Of a stretch of DNA of 64,000 nt, positions 1 through 9,517 are shown in pieces. Within the stretch, counting starts at the first letter, position 1, and every line of letters begins with the position of its first letter. Source of the stretch: an uncultured Oscillospiraceae bacterium (GTDB lineage: Bacteria; Bacillota; Clostridia; Oscillospirales; Ruminococcaceae). A model generated the notes under the pieces. That model saw only the letters and a list, made by a program, of their open reading frames with translations, did no database searches and was not told where the DNA came from. The translations under genes were made by a program, and so were the position numbers. The stretch is from positions 1-64,000 of the forward strand of contig UQDG01000009.1 of NCBI GenBank assembly GCA_900539695.1, read 5' to 3'.

Positions 1-55
<55 letters not shown>

Positions 56-60
56 CAAAA

Positions 61-92
61 AGCCGCAACATTGGTTGCGGCTTTTTTCTTTT
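61..92 (+). terminator. Rho-independent terminator of the tRNA transcript
   Basis: Perfect 9-bp stem AGCCGCAAC / GTTGCGGCT (61-69 with 74-82) with a 4-base loop, followed by a T-rich run. It lies 5 bases after the tRNA CCA end. Confidence 0.92.
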
Positions 93-107
93 ATCTTGCG
101 TATAACA

Positions 108-145
108 TAAAGGGGACCGGCGCGTTTGCGTCGGTCCCCTTTTAC
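108..145. terminator. Bidirectional-looking terminator after the M18 aminopeptidase
   Basis: Stem AAGGGGACCG / CGGTCCCCTT (110-119 with 132-141). It is flanked by A-rich sequence on the left and TTTT on the right. It lies 21 bases past the stop of the minus-strand aminopeptidase gene, so it should end that operon. Confidence 0.8.
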
Positions 146-165
146 TGTTTATAAAGCTTTACAAA

Positions 166-1557
166 TTACTCCGCATCCTCGCAGAAAGCCTTGAAGGTCA
201 GGTAAGCCATGTAGACGTCGGCCTTGGAGACGACCTCAAACGGGGCGTGCATCGAGAGCACGGGCACGCCGATGTCGATGGTGTCGATGTCCTGGTTGGC
301 CACGTACTTGGCAACGGTGCCGCCGCCGCCCAGGTCCAGCTTACCCATCTCGCCGATCTGCCAAACGACGTTATTCTTCTCCAGCAGACGGGTCAGGTAG
401 CTGACCATCTCGGCACAGGCATCGCTGGTGCCGGACTTACCGCGGGCTCCGGTGTATTTGTAGATGGCCACGCCGTTGCCTGCATAGGTGGCGTTGTCCG
501 GCTCAAAGGCATCGGCAAAGGTCGGGTCATAGGCAGCGGTAACGTCGGCAGACAGGCACTTGCCAGCCTTACAGGCGGTGATGTAGTCAGCACCCTGGCC
601 GGCGCAGAGTTGCTGGATGAAGTGGAAGGTGTACATGCTGTTCAGGCCGGTGACGCCGTCGGAGCCGGTCTCCTCTTTATCGGTCAGCACGCAGATGGTG
701 GTGTAGGCCGGAGCTGTGATGCCGATCTCGGCCATCAGGGCCGGGTAAGCATCCACGCGGTCATCGTGGCCGTAGGCACCGATCATAGCGCGGTCCAGGC
801 CAATGTCGCGGGCCTTGTGGGCAGGCACGACCTCGATCTCGGCGCGGGTGAAGTCGCGCTCGGTGATGCCGTAAGCCTCGTTGAGCATGCCCAGGATGTT
901 CAGCTTGATGCGCTGCTCGGCATCCTTATCGGCGATGGGCTGAGAGGCAATCAGCACGTTCAGCTCCTCGGCGGTAATGCCTTCCGCCAGGGTCTTGGTG
1001 TTCTGCTTGGCACCCAGGTGCGGCAGCAGGTCGGTGATGCAGAAAACAGGGTCGCTGTCCTTCTCACCGATGCAGATCTCGGCGCAGGTGCCGTCAGCGC
1101 GGTAAACAACGCCGTGCAGGGCCAGGGGGATGGTGGGCCACTGGTACTTACGGATGCCGCCGTAGTAATGGGTGCGCAGATAGCCGATACCGGTTTTTTC
1201 AAACACGGGCACGGGGCGCAGGTCCAGGCGCGGAGAGTCGATGTGGGCGATGTTCAGGTGGAAGCCCGCTTCCAGGCTCTTGGTGCCGATGGTGGCGGCC
1301 AGGATGCACTTTTCGCGGTTGATGGTGTAGACCTTGGTGCCGGGGGCCAGCTTCTCGCCGGGGACGAACTTTTTGTAGCCGGCGTCCAGCAGCAGCTTCT
1401 CGCTGGTGCGGACAGCCTCGCGCTCAGTCTTGGCGTTATCCAGGAAGGTCTTGTAGCCTTCGCAGAAATCCTGGGCGGCCTGCAGGGCGTCCGGGGCAGC
1501 GTCGGCTACCATTTCATTTTTGTAAAGCAGTGCTTTGAGTTCCTCAGTGGTCTTCAT
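166..1557 (-). CDS. apeA: M18 family zinc aminopeptidase (aspartyl aminopeptidase-like)
   Basis: This is a cytosolic metallo-aminopeptidase that removes N-terminal residues, often acidic ones, from peptides. The 463-residue length fits the clostridial M18 type. Visible metal and catalytic motifs are AHIDSPR (His105, Asp107), GAYGHDDRVDAY (bridging Asp near 265), DKEETGS (Glu295-Glu296) and a C-terminal SMHAPFE histidine. The gene is last in a minus-strand group and begins 15 bases after the lytic transglycosylase stop. The start ATG has an upstream AAGGAAAG ribosome site. Family membership is clear; the symbol follows the naming of clostridial M18 proteins and substrate preference is inferred. 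Confidence 0.9.
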   Translation of the reverse strand: MKTTEELKALLYKNEMVADAAPDALQAAQDFCEGYKTFLDNAKTEREAVRTSEKLLLDAGYKKFVPGEKLAPGTKVYTINREKCILAATIGTKSLEAGFHLNIAHIDSPRLDLRPVPVFEKTGIGYLRTHYYGGIRKYQWPTIPLALHGVVYRADGTCAEICIGEKDSDPVFCITDLLPHLGAKQNTKTLAEGITAEELNVLIASQPIADKDAEQRIKLNILGMLNEAYGITERDFTRAEIEVVPAHKARDIGLDRAMIGAYGHDDRVDAYPALMAEIGITAPAYTTICVLTDKEETGSDGVTGLNSMYTFHFIQQLCAGQGADYITACKAGKCLSADVTAAYDPTFADAFEPDNATYAGNGVAIYKYTGARGKSGTSDACAEMVSYLTRLLEKNNVVWQIGEMGKLDLGGGGTVAKYVANQDIDTIDIGVPVLSMHAPFEVVSKADVYMAYLTFKAFCEDAE

Positions 1558-1572
1558 GGGAAACTTCCTTTC

Positions 1573-2169
1573 TTATTTTTCGTTATAGATGTCCTGATAG
1601 CGTTGGTAGCTATTGGTTATCTTACGTACATATAGCCGCATCTGCGGGTAGGGGTAATGGTCCAGCGTTTCGCCGTCGGAGGAATATTCTGCCTGGGACA
1701 GCAGGTTATCCACGGTCCCCCATCCGCTGTGGTAGGCCGCAGCGGCGGTGGCCAGGTCATCATGGTAGCGCAGCAGGCAGTAGCTGACGAAGTAAGTACC
1801 GAAACGGATGTTGGTCTCGGGGTCGTAGAGATCGTCAAAGGTCAGATCCTCGCTGGGGGCGATCTTCAGCTTGATCCAGTCGAAGGTCTCCTCGGTGATC
1901 TGCATCAGGCCGCGGGCGCCCACATTGGATTGAGCGTTTGGATTAAAGTTGCTCTCGGTACGGATGAAGGAGTATAAGATCAGCGGGTCGATATTGTACT
2001 TGCCTGCGTAGTATTCCACATACTCGTTGTAGCGGCAGGGGTACTCCATCGTATCGACCTGGCGGCGGAAAACGGTAAACAAAAGGGTCGCGGCCAGCGC
2101 CAGGACCACCAGCACCGCAAGCAGGGTACGCAGCAGGCCGGGGCGGCGGGACTTTGCTTTTTTAGCCAT
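1573..2169 (-). CDS. Membrane-anchored lytic transglycosylase (SLT domain)
   Basis: A 198-residue protein with a basic N-terminus, one membrane segment at about residues 13-35, and an extracellular SLT lysozyme-like domain from about 50 onward. The motif IRTESNFNP carries the expected catalytic glutamate (Glu72), followed by ARGLMQIT, both typical of the Slt70/MltC fold that cleaves the glycan strand of peptidoglycan. An AAGGAGG site lies 5 bases before the ATG at 2169. An in-frame extension upstream overlaps coaE and is not credible as protein. It follows coaE after 10 bases and is probably co-transcribed, suggesting a role in wall turnover. Confidence 0.9.
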   Translation of the reverse strand: MAKKAKSRRPGLLRTLLAVLVVLALAATLLFTVFRRQVDTMEYPCRYNEYVEYYAGKYNIDPLILYSFIRTESNFNPNAQSNVGARGLMQITEETFDWIKLKIAPSEDLTFDDLYDPETNIRFGTYFVSYCLLRYHDDLATAAAAYHSGWGTVDNLLSQAEYSSDGETLDHYPYPQMRLYVRKITNSYQRYQDIYNEK

Positions 2170-2179
2170 GTTCCTCCTT

Positions 2180-2767
2180 TCACAGCTGCTGTAAAACGGC
2201 GTGCATTTTTTCTGCCAGCTGTTCGGCGGTGCCATCGTTGACGACCTCATGGGTAGCAGCGGCGCGCAGCGTTTCGATGGGCGTCTGCGCGTCCAAGCGG
2301 CGGCGGGCCATTTCAGGCGCGATGCCGTCACGGGCACAAATGCGGGCCACGCTGGTATCGTAGGGGGCGCTGATAAGTACCAGTGCGTCACAGCGGGCCT
2401 CGAACGGCGTGCCGACGATGACTGCACCGTCCACAAAGGCCAGTTTTGCCCCGCCCTGCTCGGCTTCTTGCAGGCGCGTTTCAATGCGGTGCAAAATTTC
2501 CGGCTGGGTGATGGCTGTTAAGGCCCGGGTGCCCGCCAGGGTGGCAAAGGCGCGGTCTGCCAGCAGACGGCGGCGGACATTGCCATTTTCGTCAGCGATG
2601 TCGGCACCGAATTTTTCTTGCAATTGGGCAATGCAGGGCGAGCCGGGCAGCAGCATCTCGCGGGCGATAAGGTCCGCGTCAATACAAGGATACCCCTGCC
2701 CTGCTAAAAATTTTGTCGCACTGGATTTACCGCAGCCGGAGCGGCCGGTGATGCCTACGACTTTCAT
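2180..2767 (-). CDS. coaE: Dephospho-CoA kinase
   Basis: Catalyses the last step of coenzyme A synthesis, ATP-dependent phosphorylation of the 3'-OH of dephospho-CoA. The N-terminus carries the P-loop GITGRSGCGKSS at residues 5-16, followed by the family's DAD motif in CIDADLIAREML. The 195-residue length is normal. Its start overlaps the stop of the threonylcarbamoyl-AMP synthase gene by 4 bases (ATGA), so translation is probably coupled. The function is secure. Confidence 0.96.
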   Translation of the reverse strand: MKVVGITGRSGCGKSSATKFLAGQGYPCIDADLIAREMLLPGSPCIAQLQEKFGADIADENGNVRRRLLADRAFATLAGTRALTAITQPEILHRIETRLQEAEQGGAKLAFVDGAVIVGTPFEARCDALVLISAPYDTSVARICARDGIAPEMARRRLDAQTPIETLRAAATHEVVNDGTAEQLAEKMHAVLQQL

Positions 2768-3782
2768 AGCTCGACCACCCGGAACGCCGCGGCGCGGATG
2801 AGGCGGTTGTAGACCGCCATGGAGACACCGTCCTGCTCAGGGCAGCGGGCGTAGACGATCTCGGCACCATGCTTGTCCAAGTCGCGCAGGGCGGTGAACA
2901 GGTGGTGCGCCTGGGTGACGCCATCGTGATTTTTGCCGTACTCGATAAAGGGCACGGGCAGCTGGGCGCCCTCGCCATCAAAGCAGAGCGCCCACACGCC
3001 GGGGGCCGCGTGCTGCTCGACATAGGCCTTATACTTAGCGAAATCGCCGCGCAAAATCGTGACCTGCGCCTTGGGGGCGTAGTGCTTGTACTTCATGCCG
3101 GGAGAGCGGGCCACTTCCCCATCCTTGAGCTTTTCCAGAATCGCGGGGCTGACGAGGACTTCTTCGCCCAGGACCTCTTCCATCTGCTCTTTCGTTACGT
3201 AGCCGGGGCGCAGCAGCATCGGGTGTTCGCCGGTAACAGCCACGACCGTGGACTCGACACCGACAGCGCTCTCGCCGCCGTCCAGGATCAGCGGCAGGCG
3301 GCCGTCCATATCCACCAGGGTATCCTGGGCGTTGGTGGGGCTGGGCTTGCCGGAGAGGTTGGCAGACGGCGCAGCAAACGCCACACCGCTGGCCTTGATG
3401 ACAGCCTGTACCACCGGGTGGGACGGCATGCGCACGCCCACGGTATCCAGCCCTGCACAGGTCACGTCGCTGACCTCCCCGCCCCGGGGCATGACCATCG
3501 TCAGCGGGCCGGGCCAAAAGGCTTTGGCCAGCTTGTAGGCACGGTCGGGCACCTCGGACACGATGCCCTTGAGCATCTCCATGCCGTAGATGTGCACGAT
3601 CAGGGGGTTATCCTGGGGGCGGCCCTTGGCCTCAAAAATCTTTTTGACTGCTTCGCCATTGCGGGCGTCGGCCGCGATGCCGTAGACCGTCTCGGTCGGC
3701 AGGGCGACCAGCTCGCCTTTTTGCAGCAGTTCTGCCGCCAGTGCAATGCTTTTGTCATTCACCGGCAAAACCTGTGTATTCA

Positions 3783-3783
<1 letters not shown>
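2764..3783 (-). CDS. ywlC: L-threonylcarbamoyladenylate synthase (Sua5/YwlC type)
   Basis: Makes threonylcarbamoyl-AMP from threonine, bicarbonate and ATP for the t6A37 modification of ANN-decoding tRNAs. At 339 residues it is the long Sua5 form. The YrdC-like domain (about 1-205) shows LPTETVYGIAADA, KGRPQDNPL and the SANLSG loop. A C-terminal Sua5 domain (about 230-339) includes SPGMKYKHYAPKA. The start codon overlaps the prfA stop by one base (TAATG). Clustering with prfA is common in Firmicutes; prmC, often between or beside them, is not here. Confidence 0.95.
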
Positions 3784-4865
<1,082 letters not shown>

Positions 4866-4910
4866 GGTTCCTCCTTTGGGGTATCGGGTTGTGGCGGGCA
4901 AAAATCACCG

Positions 4911-5099
4911 CTACTGTTCCCCGCCCCGCAGGACTTTTTTGATGTTGCGCTCGATCTTGGCACGCGGCAGCATGATCTCGTGCCCGCAGCCCTGGCAGCG
5001 GATCTTGAAATCCATGCCGACACGCAGCACATCAAAACGGTTGGCACCACAGGGGTGCGGTTTCTTGGTCTGGATCACATCGCCGACCTGTACATCCAT
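4911..5099 (-). CDS. DUF951 family small protein (YyzM-like)
   Basis: A 62-residue protein with the family signature: an N-terminal MDVQVGDVIQTKKPHPCG, then RVGMDFKIRCQGCGHEIMLPR. Three cysteines, two of them in a CQGCGH knuckle, resemble a small zinc-binding or OB-like fold. The function is unknown. It is the first gene after a strong sigma-A promoter at 5142-5170 and is followed by prfA, so it seems to lead this operon. Confidence 0.88.
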   Translation of the reverse strand: MDVQVGDVIQTKKPHPCGANRFDVLRVGMDFKIRCQGCGHEIMLPRAKIERNIKKVLRGGEQ

Positions 5100-5141
5100 G
5101 GCAGCACACCGCCCTTTCTTTGCTAAAATTCAGTACCCTTT

Positions 5142-5170
5142 ATTATAGTACATCACGGTTTGTTTTGCAA
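5142..5170 (-). promoter_or_regulatory. Sigma-A promoter for DUF951-prfA-ywlC-coaE operon
   Basis: Read on the minus strand: -35 TTGCAA (5165-5170), 17-base spacer, -10 TATAAT (5142-5147). It lies 43 bases upstream of the DUF951 start. Confidence 0.85.
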
Positions 5171-5197
5171 ACCCACTGCATAAAAGTTTACAAGGGT

Positions 5198-5214
5198 CCC
5201 CGGCCCTGCCGGGG
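5198..5214 (+). promoter_or_regulatory. GC-rich hairpin in the leader of the S1-domain gene
   Basis: Perfect 7-bp stem CCCCGGC-CCT-GCCGGGG, 32 bases before the start codon at 5247 and not followed by a T tract. It could be a leader structure affecting RNA stability or translation; this is inference. Confidence 0.5.
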
Positions 5215-5246
5215 GCATACACCATACAAGAAAAGAGGAGCCGAAA

Positions 5247-6155
5247 ATGCTGGAATATCGTGCCGAAGGTCTTTGCCGCAACGCCAACCATCTGCGCCGT
5301 GAGGAGCTGTATCACTGCATCACCACCGGCGAAGTATTGCAGAGCACCGCCCTTGCCTTTGATACCGAGCGCCGCCTGCGCTTTGAGCTGGGCGGCCAGC
5401 GGGCCTACATGCCCTTTGAGGAATGTGTGGATGTCGGCCCGCAGGAGGAGATCAAGGATATTGCCGTGCTGACCCGGGTGGGCCGCCCCACCTGCTTTGT
5501 CATCACCGGCACCGAGGTGGACGAGAATGGCGAGGAGGTGTTTCTGCTCTCCCGTTCGCTGGCCCAGCGGCTGTGCCGTCGGCAGTATCTGGATACCTTG
5601 GAAGCCGGCAGTGTCATTCCCTGCACGGTGACGCACATCGAGAATTTTGGCGCGTTCTGCGATATTGGCTGCGGCATTGCAGCACTGCTGCCCATTGATT
5701 GTTTGTCGGTGTCGCGCATTTCCTCGCCTGCCGACCGGGTACAGGTGGGCCAGCAATTGCTGTGTGCCATCAAGAACCGGGACCCCCAGGGACGCATCGT
5801 GCTGACGCTGCGGGAACTGCTGGGCACCTGGAGCGAGAACGCCGCCTGCTTTGCCCCCGGCGAGACCGTGGTGGGCATTGTGCGCAGTGTGGAGGATTAC
5901 GGCGTGTTTATTGAGATCGCGCCCAACCTGGCGGGGCTGGCCGAGGCCGACCGCAGTCTGCATCCCGGCCAGGCCGTGAGTGTGTACATTAAAAACATCC
6001 TGCCGGACAAGATGAAGATCAAGCTGGTGGTAGTGAACAAAAATCTCGCCCAGCCGCTTCGGTTTGAGCCGCACTACTTTGTCACCCGCGGGCGTATCAA
6101 AAAGTGGACCTACTCCACCCCGCAGAGCCGCAAGCAGATCGAGACGGTGTTTTAA
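5247..6155 (+). CDS. S1 RNA-binding domain protein, two S1 domains
   Basis: A 302-residue cytosolic protein. Two S1/OB domains are visible, at about 120-188 (GSVIPCTVTHIENFGAFCDI) and about 203-255 (PGETVVGIVRSVEDYGVFIE), both with the conserved gly-aromatic-phe strand. The first 110 residues resemble the N-terminal part of RpsA-like S1 proteins of Clostridia. Such proteins are often annotated as 30S ribosomal protein S1, but two domains and this length make a ribosome-associated or RNA-binding accessory role more cautious. Ribosome site AGAGGAG precedes the ATG. It stands alone and diverges from the DUF951-prfA operon. Confidence 0.85.
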   Translation: MLEYRAEGLCRNANHLRREELYHCITTGEVLQSTALAFDTERRLRFELGGQRAYMPFEECVDVGPQEEIKDIAVLTRVGRPTCFVITGTEVDENGEEVFLLSRSLAQRLCRRQYLDTLEAGSVIPCTVTHIENFGAFCDIGCGIAALLPIDCLSVSRISSPADRVQVGQQLLCAIKNRDPQGRIVLTLRELLGTWSENAACFAPGETVVGIVRSVEDYGVFIEIAPNLAGLAEADRSLHPGQAVSVYIKNILPDKMKIKLVVVNKNLAQPLRFEPHYFVTRGRIKKWTYSTPQSRKQIETVF

Positions 6156-6181
6156 GCTTTAAACAAATCCGATTTGCCATC

Positions 6182-6210
6182 TTGCCACTTCTGTTTTTGC
6201 CGTGTATAAT
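6182..6210 (+). promoter_or_regulatory. Sigma-A promoter for the DUF4364 gene
   Basis: -35 TTGCCA (6182-6187), 17-base spacer, -10 TATAAT (6205-6210), 35 bases before the ATG at 6246. Confidence 0.87.
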
Positions 6211-6245
6211 AGTATGGAAAACACAAAATACGAGGAAGTGATCAG

Positions 6246-6818
6246 ATGGCAGAAGCATTTACCGCAGGTGTAAAGCCCGGTGGCCTTACAGATGATACCC
6301 AGATCCGCATTTTACTTTGCTATCTTATCAAAACAGCCGGTCCCCTGACGCGGGATACCCTGCAGGGTGCGCTTTTGCAGGAGCAGCTGGTCAATTACTT
6401 TGAATTTGCCGACGCTTTGGCCGAGGTGCAGAAGCAGGGCCTTGTCACCTGTACCGACGAGCAGTACAGCATCACTGACAAGGGTGCTTCGGTGGCCAGC
6501 ACACTGGCCCATGATTTGCCCCGCACTGTGCGGGAGAGCGCCATCCGCGCCGTAATGCAGATCCAGAGCTGGCGGCACAAGGCAGCCTCCAACCGCGCCC
6601 ATGTGGAAGAAAAAAACGGCAAGTATGTGGTGTGGTGCAATATCGGCGACCTGGGCAGCGATGTGTTTCAGCTGCAGCTGACCATGCCCGACAAGCTGAC
6701 CGCCGAGATGACGAAGAACATGTTTATTGCACACGGAAGCGATATTTACTCGAAACTCATGGATATGCTGACCCAGCCGGGGACGGATGATGATCGGCCG
6801 CCGGAGGCGCTGTTGTGA
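6246..6818 (+). CDS. DUF4364 family protein (winged-helix-like N-terminus)
   Basis: A 190-residue protein of a family restricted to Clostridia-type Firmicutes. The N-terminal half (about 15-85: DTQIRILLCYLIKTAGPLTRD...YSITDKGASV) has the layout of a winged-helix DNA-binding domain ending in the DKG wing seen in DUF4364 members. The C-terminal half is a mixed alpha-beta region with no motif I recognise. A transcriptional-regulator role is plausible but unproven. It has its own promoter and ends in convergent orientation to the liv cluster. Confidence 0.83.
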   Translation: MAEAFTAGVKPGGLTDDTQIRILLCYLIKTAGPLTRDTLQGALLQEQLVNYFEFADALAEVQKQGLVTCTDEQYSITDKGASVASTLAHDLPRTVRESAIRAVMQIQSWRHKAASNRAHVEEKNGKYVVWCNIGDLGSDVFQLQLTMPDKLTAEMTKNMFIAHGSDIYSKLMDMLTQPGTDDDRPPEALL

Positions 6819-6824
6819 TATGGC

Positions 6825-6846
6825 GGGCCGATGCAGGCATCGGCCC
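6825..6846 (+). promoter_or_regulatory. Strong hairpin downstream of the DUF4364 gene
   Basis: Perfect 10-bp inverted repeat GGGCCGATGC / GCATCGGCCC with only two bases between the arms. It starts 7 bases after the stop codon, with no T tract. It may protect the 3' end of the message; the terminator proper lies about 50 bases further on. Confidence 0.55.
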
Positions 6847-6896
6847 CTGCAGAGCAGTTGCAGCATTACAGGGCTGCGGCATAATAAGCAGCATAC

Positions 6897-6931
6897 AAAA
6901 ACGGCCTGTCCGCAGGGACAGGTCGTTTTGT
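6897..6931. terminator. Shared bidirectional terminator (DUF4364 gene and livF)
   Basis: Stem ACGGCCTGTCC / GGACAGGTCGT (6901-6911 with 6916-6926, one G-T pair), loop GCAG. An A run lies on the left and TTTTGTTTT on the right, so it can end transcripts on both strands. It sits between convergent genes. Confidence 0.88.
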
Positions 6932-6936
6932 TTTGC

Positions 6937-7656
6937 TTATTCGCAGCCGAGGTAGGCTTTGCGGACCTCGATGTTGTTGGCAAGCTCGTGGGCTTCGCCT
7001 TCCATCTTGATCTTGCCGGTCTCCAGCACGTAGGCACGGTTGGCGATCTCCAGGGCCATTTTGGCGTTCTGCTCCACCAGAAGCACGGTCACACCGTTGC
7101 GGTTGACCTGGCGGATGATCTTGAAGATCTCCTTGACCAGCAGCGGAGACAGACCCATGGACGGCTCGTCCAGCAGCAGCATCTTGGGCTTGCACATCAG
7201 GGCACGGCCCATGGCCAGCATCTGCTGCTCGCCGCCGGAGAGTGTACCGGCGGGCTGGTTGCGGCGCTCTTTCAAGCGCGGCAACAGATCAAAGACCATA
7301 TCGTAGTCGTTCTGGATGGCCTCTTTGCCGTCGCGGCGGGTGTAGGCACCCATCTGCAGGTTCTGCATAACGGTCAGCCCGCTGAAGACACGGCGGCCTT
7401 CCGGCACCTGGGCCAGACCCAGACGGATGATCTTGTGGGCTTCCATCTTACTGATGTTCTGGCCGCAGTAGTCGATCTCGCCGCTCTGCACTTTCAGCAG
7501 GCCGGAGATGGCGTGCATAGTAGTCGTTTTACCGGCACCGTTGGCGCCGATCAGCGTGACGATCTCGCCCTCATTGACGTGGAACGAAATGTCACGCAGG
7601 GCCTGGATGGACCCGTAAAAAACGTTGATATTTTTAACAGAAAGCATCTCACCCAT
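6937..7656 (-). CDS. livF: Branched-chain amino acid ABC transporter ATPase LivF
   Basis: One of the paired ATPases of a LivKHMGF-type importer. The 239 residues include Walker A GANGAGKT (about 37-44), the Q-loop, signature LSGGEQQM, Walker B MLLLDEPSMGLSP and the switch-region glutamine in LLVEQNAKMAL, all typical of LivF. The start ATG at 7656 has GGGAGGTG upstream and lies 2 bases after the livG stop. It is the last gene of the cluster, followed by a terminator. Confidence 0.95.
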   Translation of the reverse strand: MGEMLSVKNINVFYGSIQALRDISFHVNEGEIVTLIGANGAGKTTTMHAISGLLKVQSGEIDYCGQNISKMEAHKIIRLGLAQVPEGRRVFSGLTVMQNLQMGAYTRRDGKEAIQNDYDMVFDLLPRLKERRNQPAGTLSGGEQQMLAMGRALMCKPKMLLLDEPSMGLSPLLVKEIFKIIRQVNRNGVTVLLVEQNAKMALEIANRAYVLETGKIKMEGEAHELANNIEVRKAYLGCE

Positions 7657-7658
7657 GA

Positions 7659-8420
7659 TCAGTCACCTCCCAGATAGGCCGCAATGACCTTGGGGTTATT
7701 GCGGATCGCTTTGCCGTCGCCGCGGGCGATGACACGGCCGTAGTCCAGCACGGTGATCTCCTCGCAGATGCCCATGACAAAGTTCATATCGTGCTCGATG
7801 AGCAGGATGGCGATGCCGAACTGGTCGCGCACACTGCGCACGGTCTGCATCAACTCGTCGGTCTCGTTGGGGTTCATACCGGCGGCAGGCTCGTCCAGCA
7901 GCAGCAGTTTCGGGTTGGTGGCCAGGGCACGGGCGATCTCCAGCTTGCGCTGTTCGCCGTAGGGCAGCTGGCTGGCCTTGAGGTCTGCCTTATCTTCCAG
8001 CCCAAAGATCTTGAGCAGCTTCTTCGCCTCACGATTCATCTCGTGCTCTTTCTCTTTGTAGGCGGGCAGGCGCAGGATGCCGGTCCACATGCCGTACTGG
8101 ATTTGGTTGTGCAGGCCGACCTTGACATTATCCAGCACGCTCATCTCGTTGAACAGGCGGATATTCTGGAAGGTACGGGCCACACCGGCCTTGCTGATCA
8201 GTTCGGGGTTCTTGCCGGTGATGTCCTTGCCGTCGAGGATGATGTTGCCCTCGGTAGGCTTGTAGACGCCGGTGAGCATGTTAAACACGGTGGTCTTGCC
8301 GGCGCCGTTGGGGCCGATCAGACCATAGAGGTGGCCTTTCTCGATGGAAAGGTCCAGCTGAGCAACGGCCTGCAGGCCGCCGAAAGCAATACCCAGGTTG
8401 CTTACTTCCAACAGTGCCAT
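7659..8420 (-). CDS. livG: Branched-chain amino acid ABC transporter ATPase LivG
   Basis: Second ATPase of the importer, 253 residues. It shows Walker A GPNGAGKT, the LivG-typical insert with GVARTFQNIRLFNEMSVL, signature LPYGEQRKLE (a family variation of LSGGQ), Walker B LLLLDEPAAGMNP and IEHDMNFV. Family variation in the signature motif is normal for LivG. It sits between livM and livF with almost no spacing. Confidence 0.95.
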   Translation of the reverse strand: MALLEVSNLGIAFGGLQAVAQLDLSIEKGHLYGLIGPNGAGKTTVFNMLTGVYKPTEGNIILDGKDITGKNPELISKAGVARTFQNIRLFNEMSVLDNVKVGLHNQIQYGMWTGILRLPAYKEKEHEMNREAKKLLKIFGLEDKADLKASQLPYGEQRKLEIARALATNPKLLLLDEPAAGMNPNETDELMQTVRSVRDQFGIAILLIEHDMNFVMGICEEITVLDYGRVIARGDGKAIRNNPKVIAAYLGGD

Positions 8421-8421
8421 G

Positions 8422-9507
8422 TTAAGCCGCCTCCTTCTTGTTCTTCTTGGGTGCCCTGTCGGCCGCGTCCTTGCGGAAACGGGCAGTCAGGCGCTTGCGC
8501 ATTGCGATCATCTGCGGGCTCTGGTTGAAGATCATCACAACGATCAGCACGATAGCGTAGATCAGCATGCGGTAATCGTTCATGCTGCGCAGCAACTCGG
8601 GCAGGACGGTCAGCACGGTGGCAGCAATGACCGAGCCGCGCAGGTTGCCGATGCCGCCCAGAACAACGAACACCAGGATCAGGATGGAGGTGTTGTAGTC
8701 AAACTTCTTAGCGACCAGAGAGGAGTAGTTCAGCGAGTAAAGCACACCGGCCATACCGGCAAACACAGCGGAGGTCACAAAAGCCATCAGCTTGTACTTG
8801 GTGATGGGGATACCGACCGAACGAGCGGCGATCTCGTTATCACGGATGGAGGTGATGGCGCGGCCTGCGCGGGAGTTGACCAGGTTGAGGATGACAGCCA
8901 GCGTGATGATAACCAGCACGATGCCGATGGTGAAGGTGGAAGCCTTCTTGATTCCGGTGATGCCCATGGCGCCATTGATCAGCACTTTGCCGTCGGCGTC
9001 GAGATTCAGGGAGGCAGTGTCCTTCAGGGAGAAGTGCAGGCCCTTGGAATCCACGCCCAGGTTGCAGGCGTTCATGAAGTTCTTGACGATCTCACCGAAA
9101 GCCAGTGTGACGATGGCCAGATAATCGCCGGACAGACGCAGAACAGGGATGCCGACCAGGAAGCCGAAGATACCAGCCACAACGCCGCCCACCACAAAGG
9201 CCAGCAGCAGCGCTGCAGGCTTGGGGAAGGTGGTGTCATACAGGCTGACCCACACCAGCGTACCGGCAAAAGCGCCCACGCTCATAAACCCGGCGTGGCC
9301 CAGGCTCAGCTCGCCCAGCATGCCGACGGTCAGGTTCAAGGAGACAGCCATGACAACGTATGCGCAGATAGGCACCAGCTGACCCGCGAAGGAGTTGGTG
9401 ACCATGCCTGCGGCGGACAAGATCTGGATCAGCAGATAGAAGCCGATGACGATGCCAAAGGTGATGATGTTGCTCTTGGTGGAGCGGTTCAAATTCTTCA
9501 AGTTCAT
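8422..9507 (-). CDS. livM: Branched-chain amino acid ABC transporter permease LivM
   Basis: Polytopic inner-membrane permease, 361 residues, with about 8-10 hydrophobic segments. The LivM cytoplasmic coupling motif GRAITSIRDNEIAARSVGI is present. I chose the ATG at 9507 because AGGTGG sits 5 bases upstream, overlapping the livH stop; a GTG three codons earlier lacks a ribosome site. A basic, Lys/Arg-rich C-terminal tail is present. It pairs with LivH to form the channel. Confidence 0.93.
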   Translation of the reverse strand: MNLKNLNRSTKSNIITFGIVIGFYLLIQILSAAGMVTNSFAGQLVPICAYVVMAVSLNLTVGMLGELSLGHAGFMSVGAFAGTLVWVSLYDTTFPKPAALLLAFVVGGVVAGIFGFLVGIPVLRLSGDYLAIVTLAFGEIVKNFMNACNLGVDSKGLHFSLKDTASLNLDADGKVLINGAMGITGIKKASTFTIGIVLVIITLAVILNLVNSRAGRAITSIRDNEIAARSVGIPITKYKLMAFVTSAVFAGMAGVLYSLNYSSLVAKKFDYNTSILILVFVVLGGIGNLRGSVIAATVLTVLPELLRSMNDYRMLIYAIVLIVVMIFNQSPQMIAMRKRLTARFRKDAADRAPKKNKKEAA

Positions 9508-9517
9508 CGCAGCCACC

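Noticed and set aside
247..1635. Long open frames antisense to real genes (also 20398-23187, 42685-44733 on the plus strand)
   Set aside because: They mirror the GC-rich codon pattern of the genes on the opposite strand, lack ribosome sites and have compositions (Gly/Val/Gln/His-rich) typical of antisense translation.
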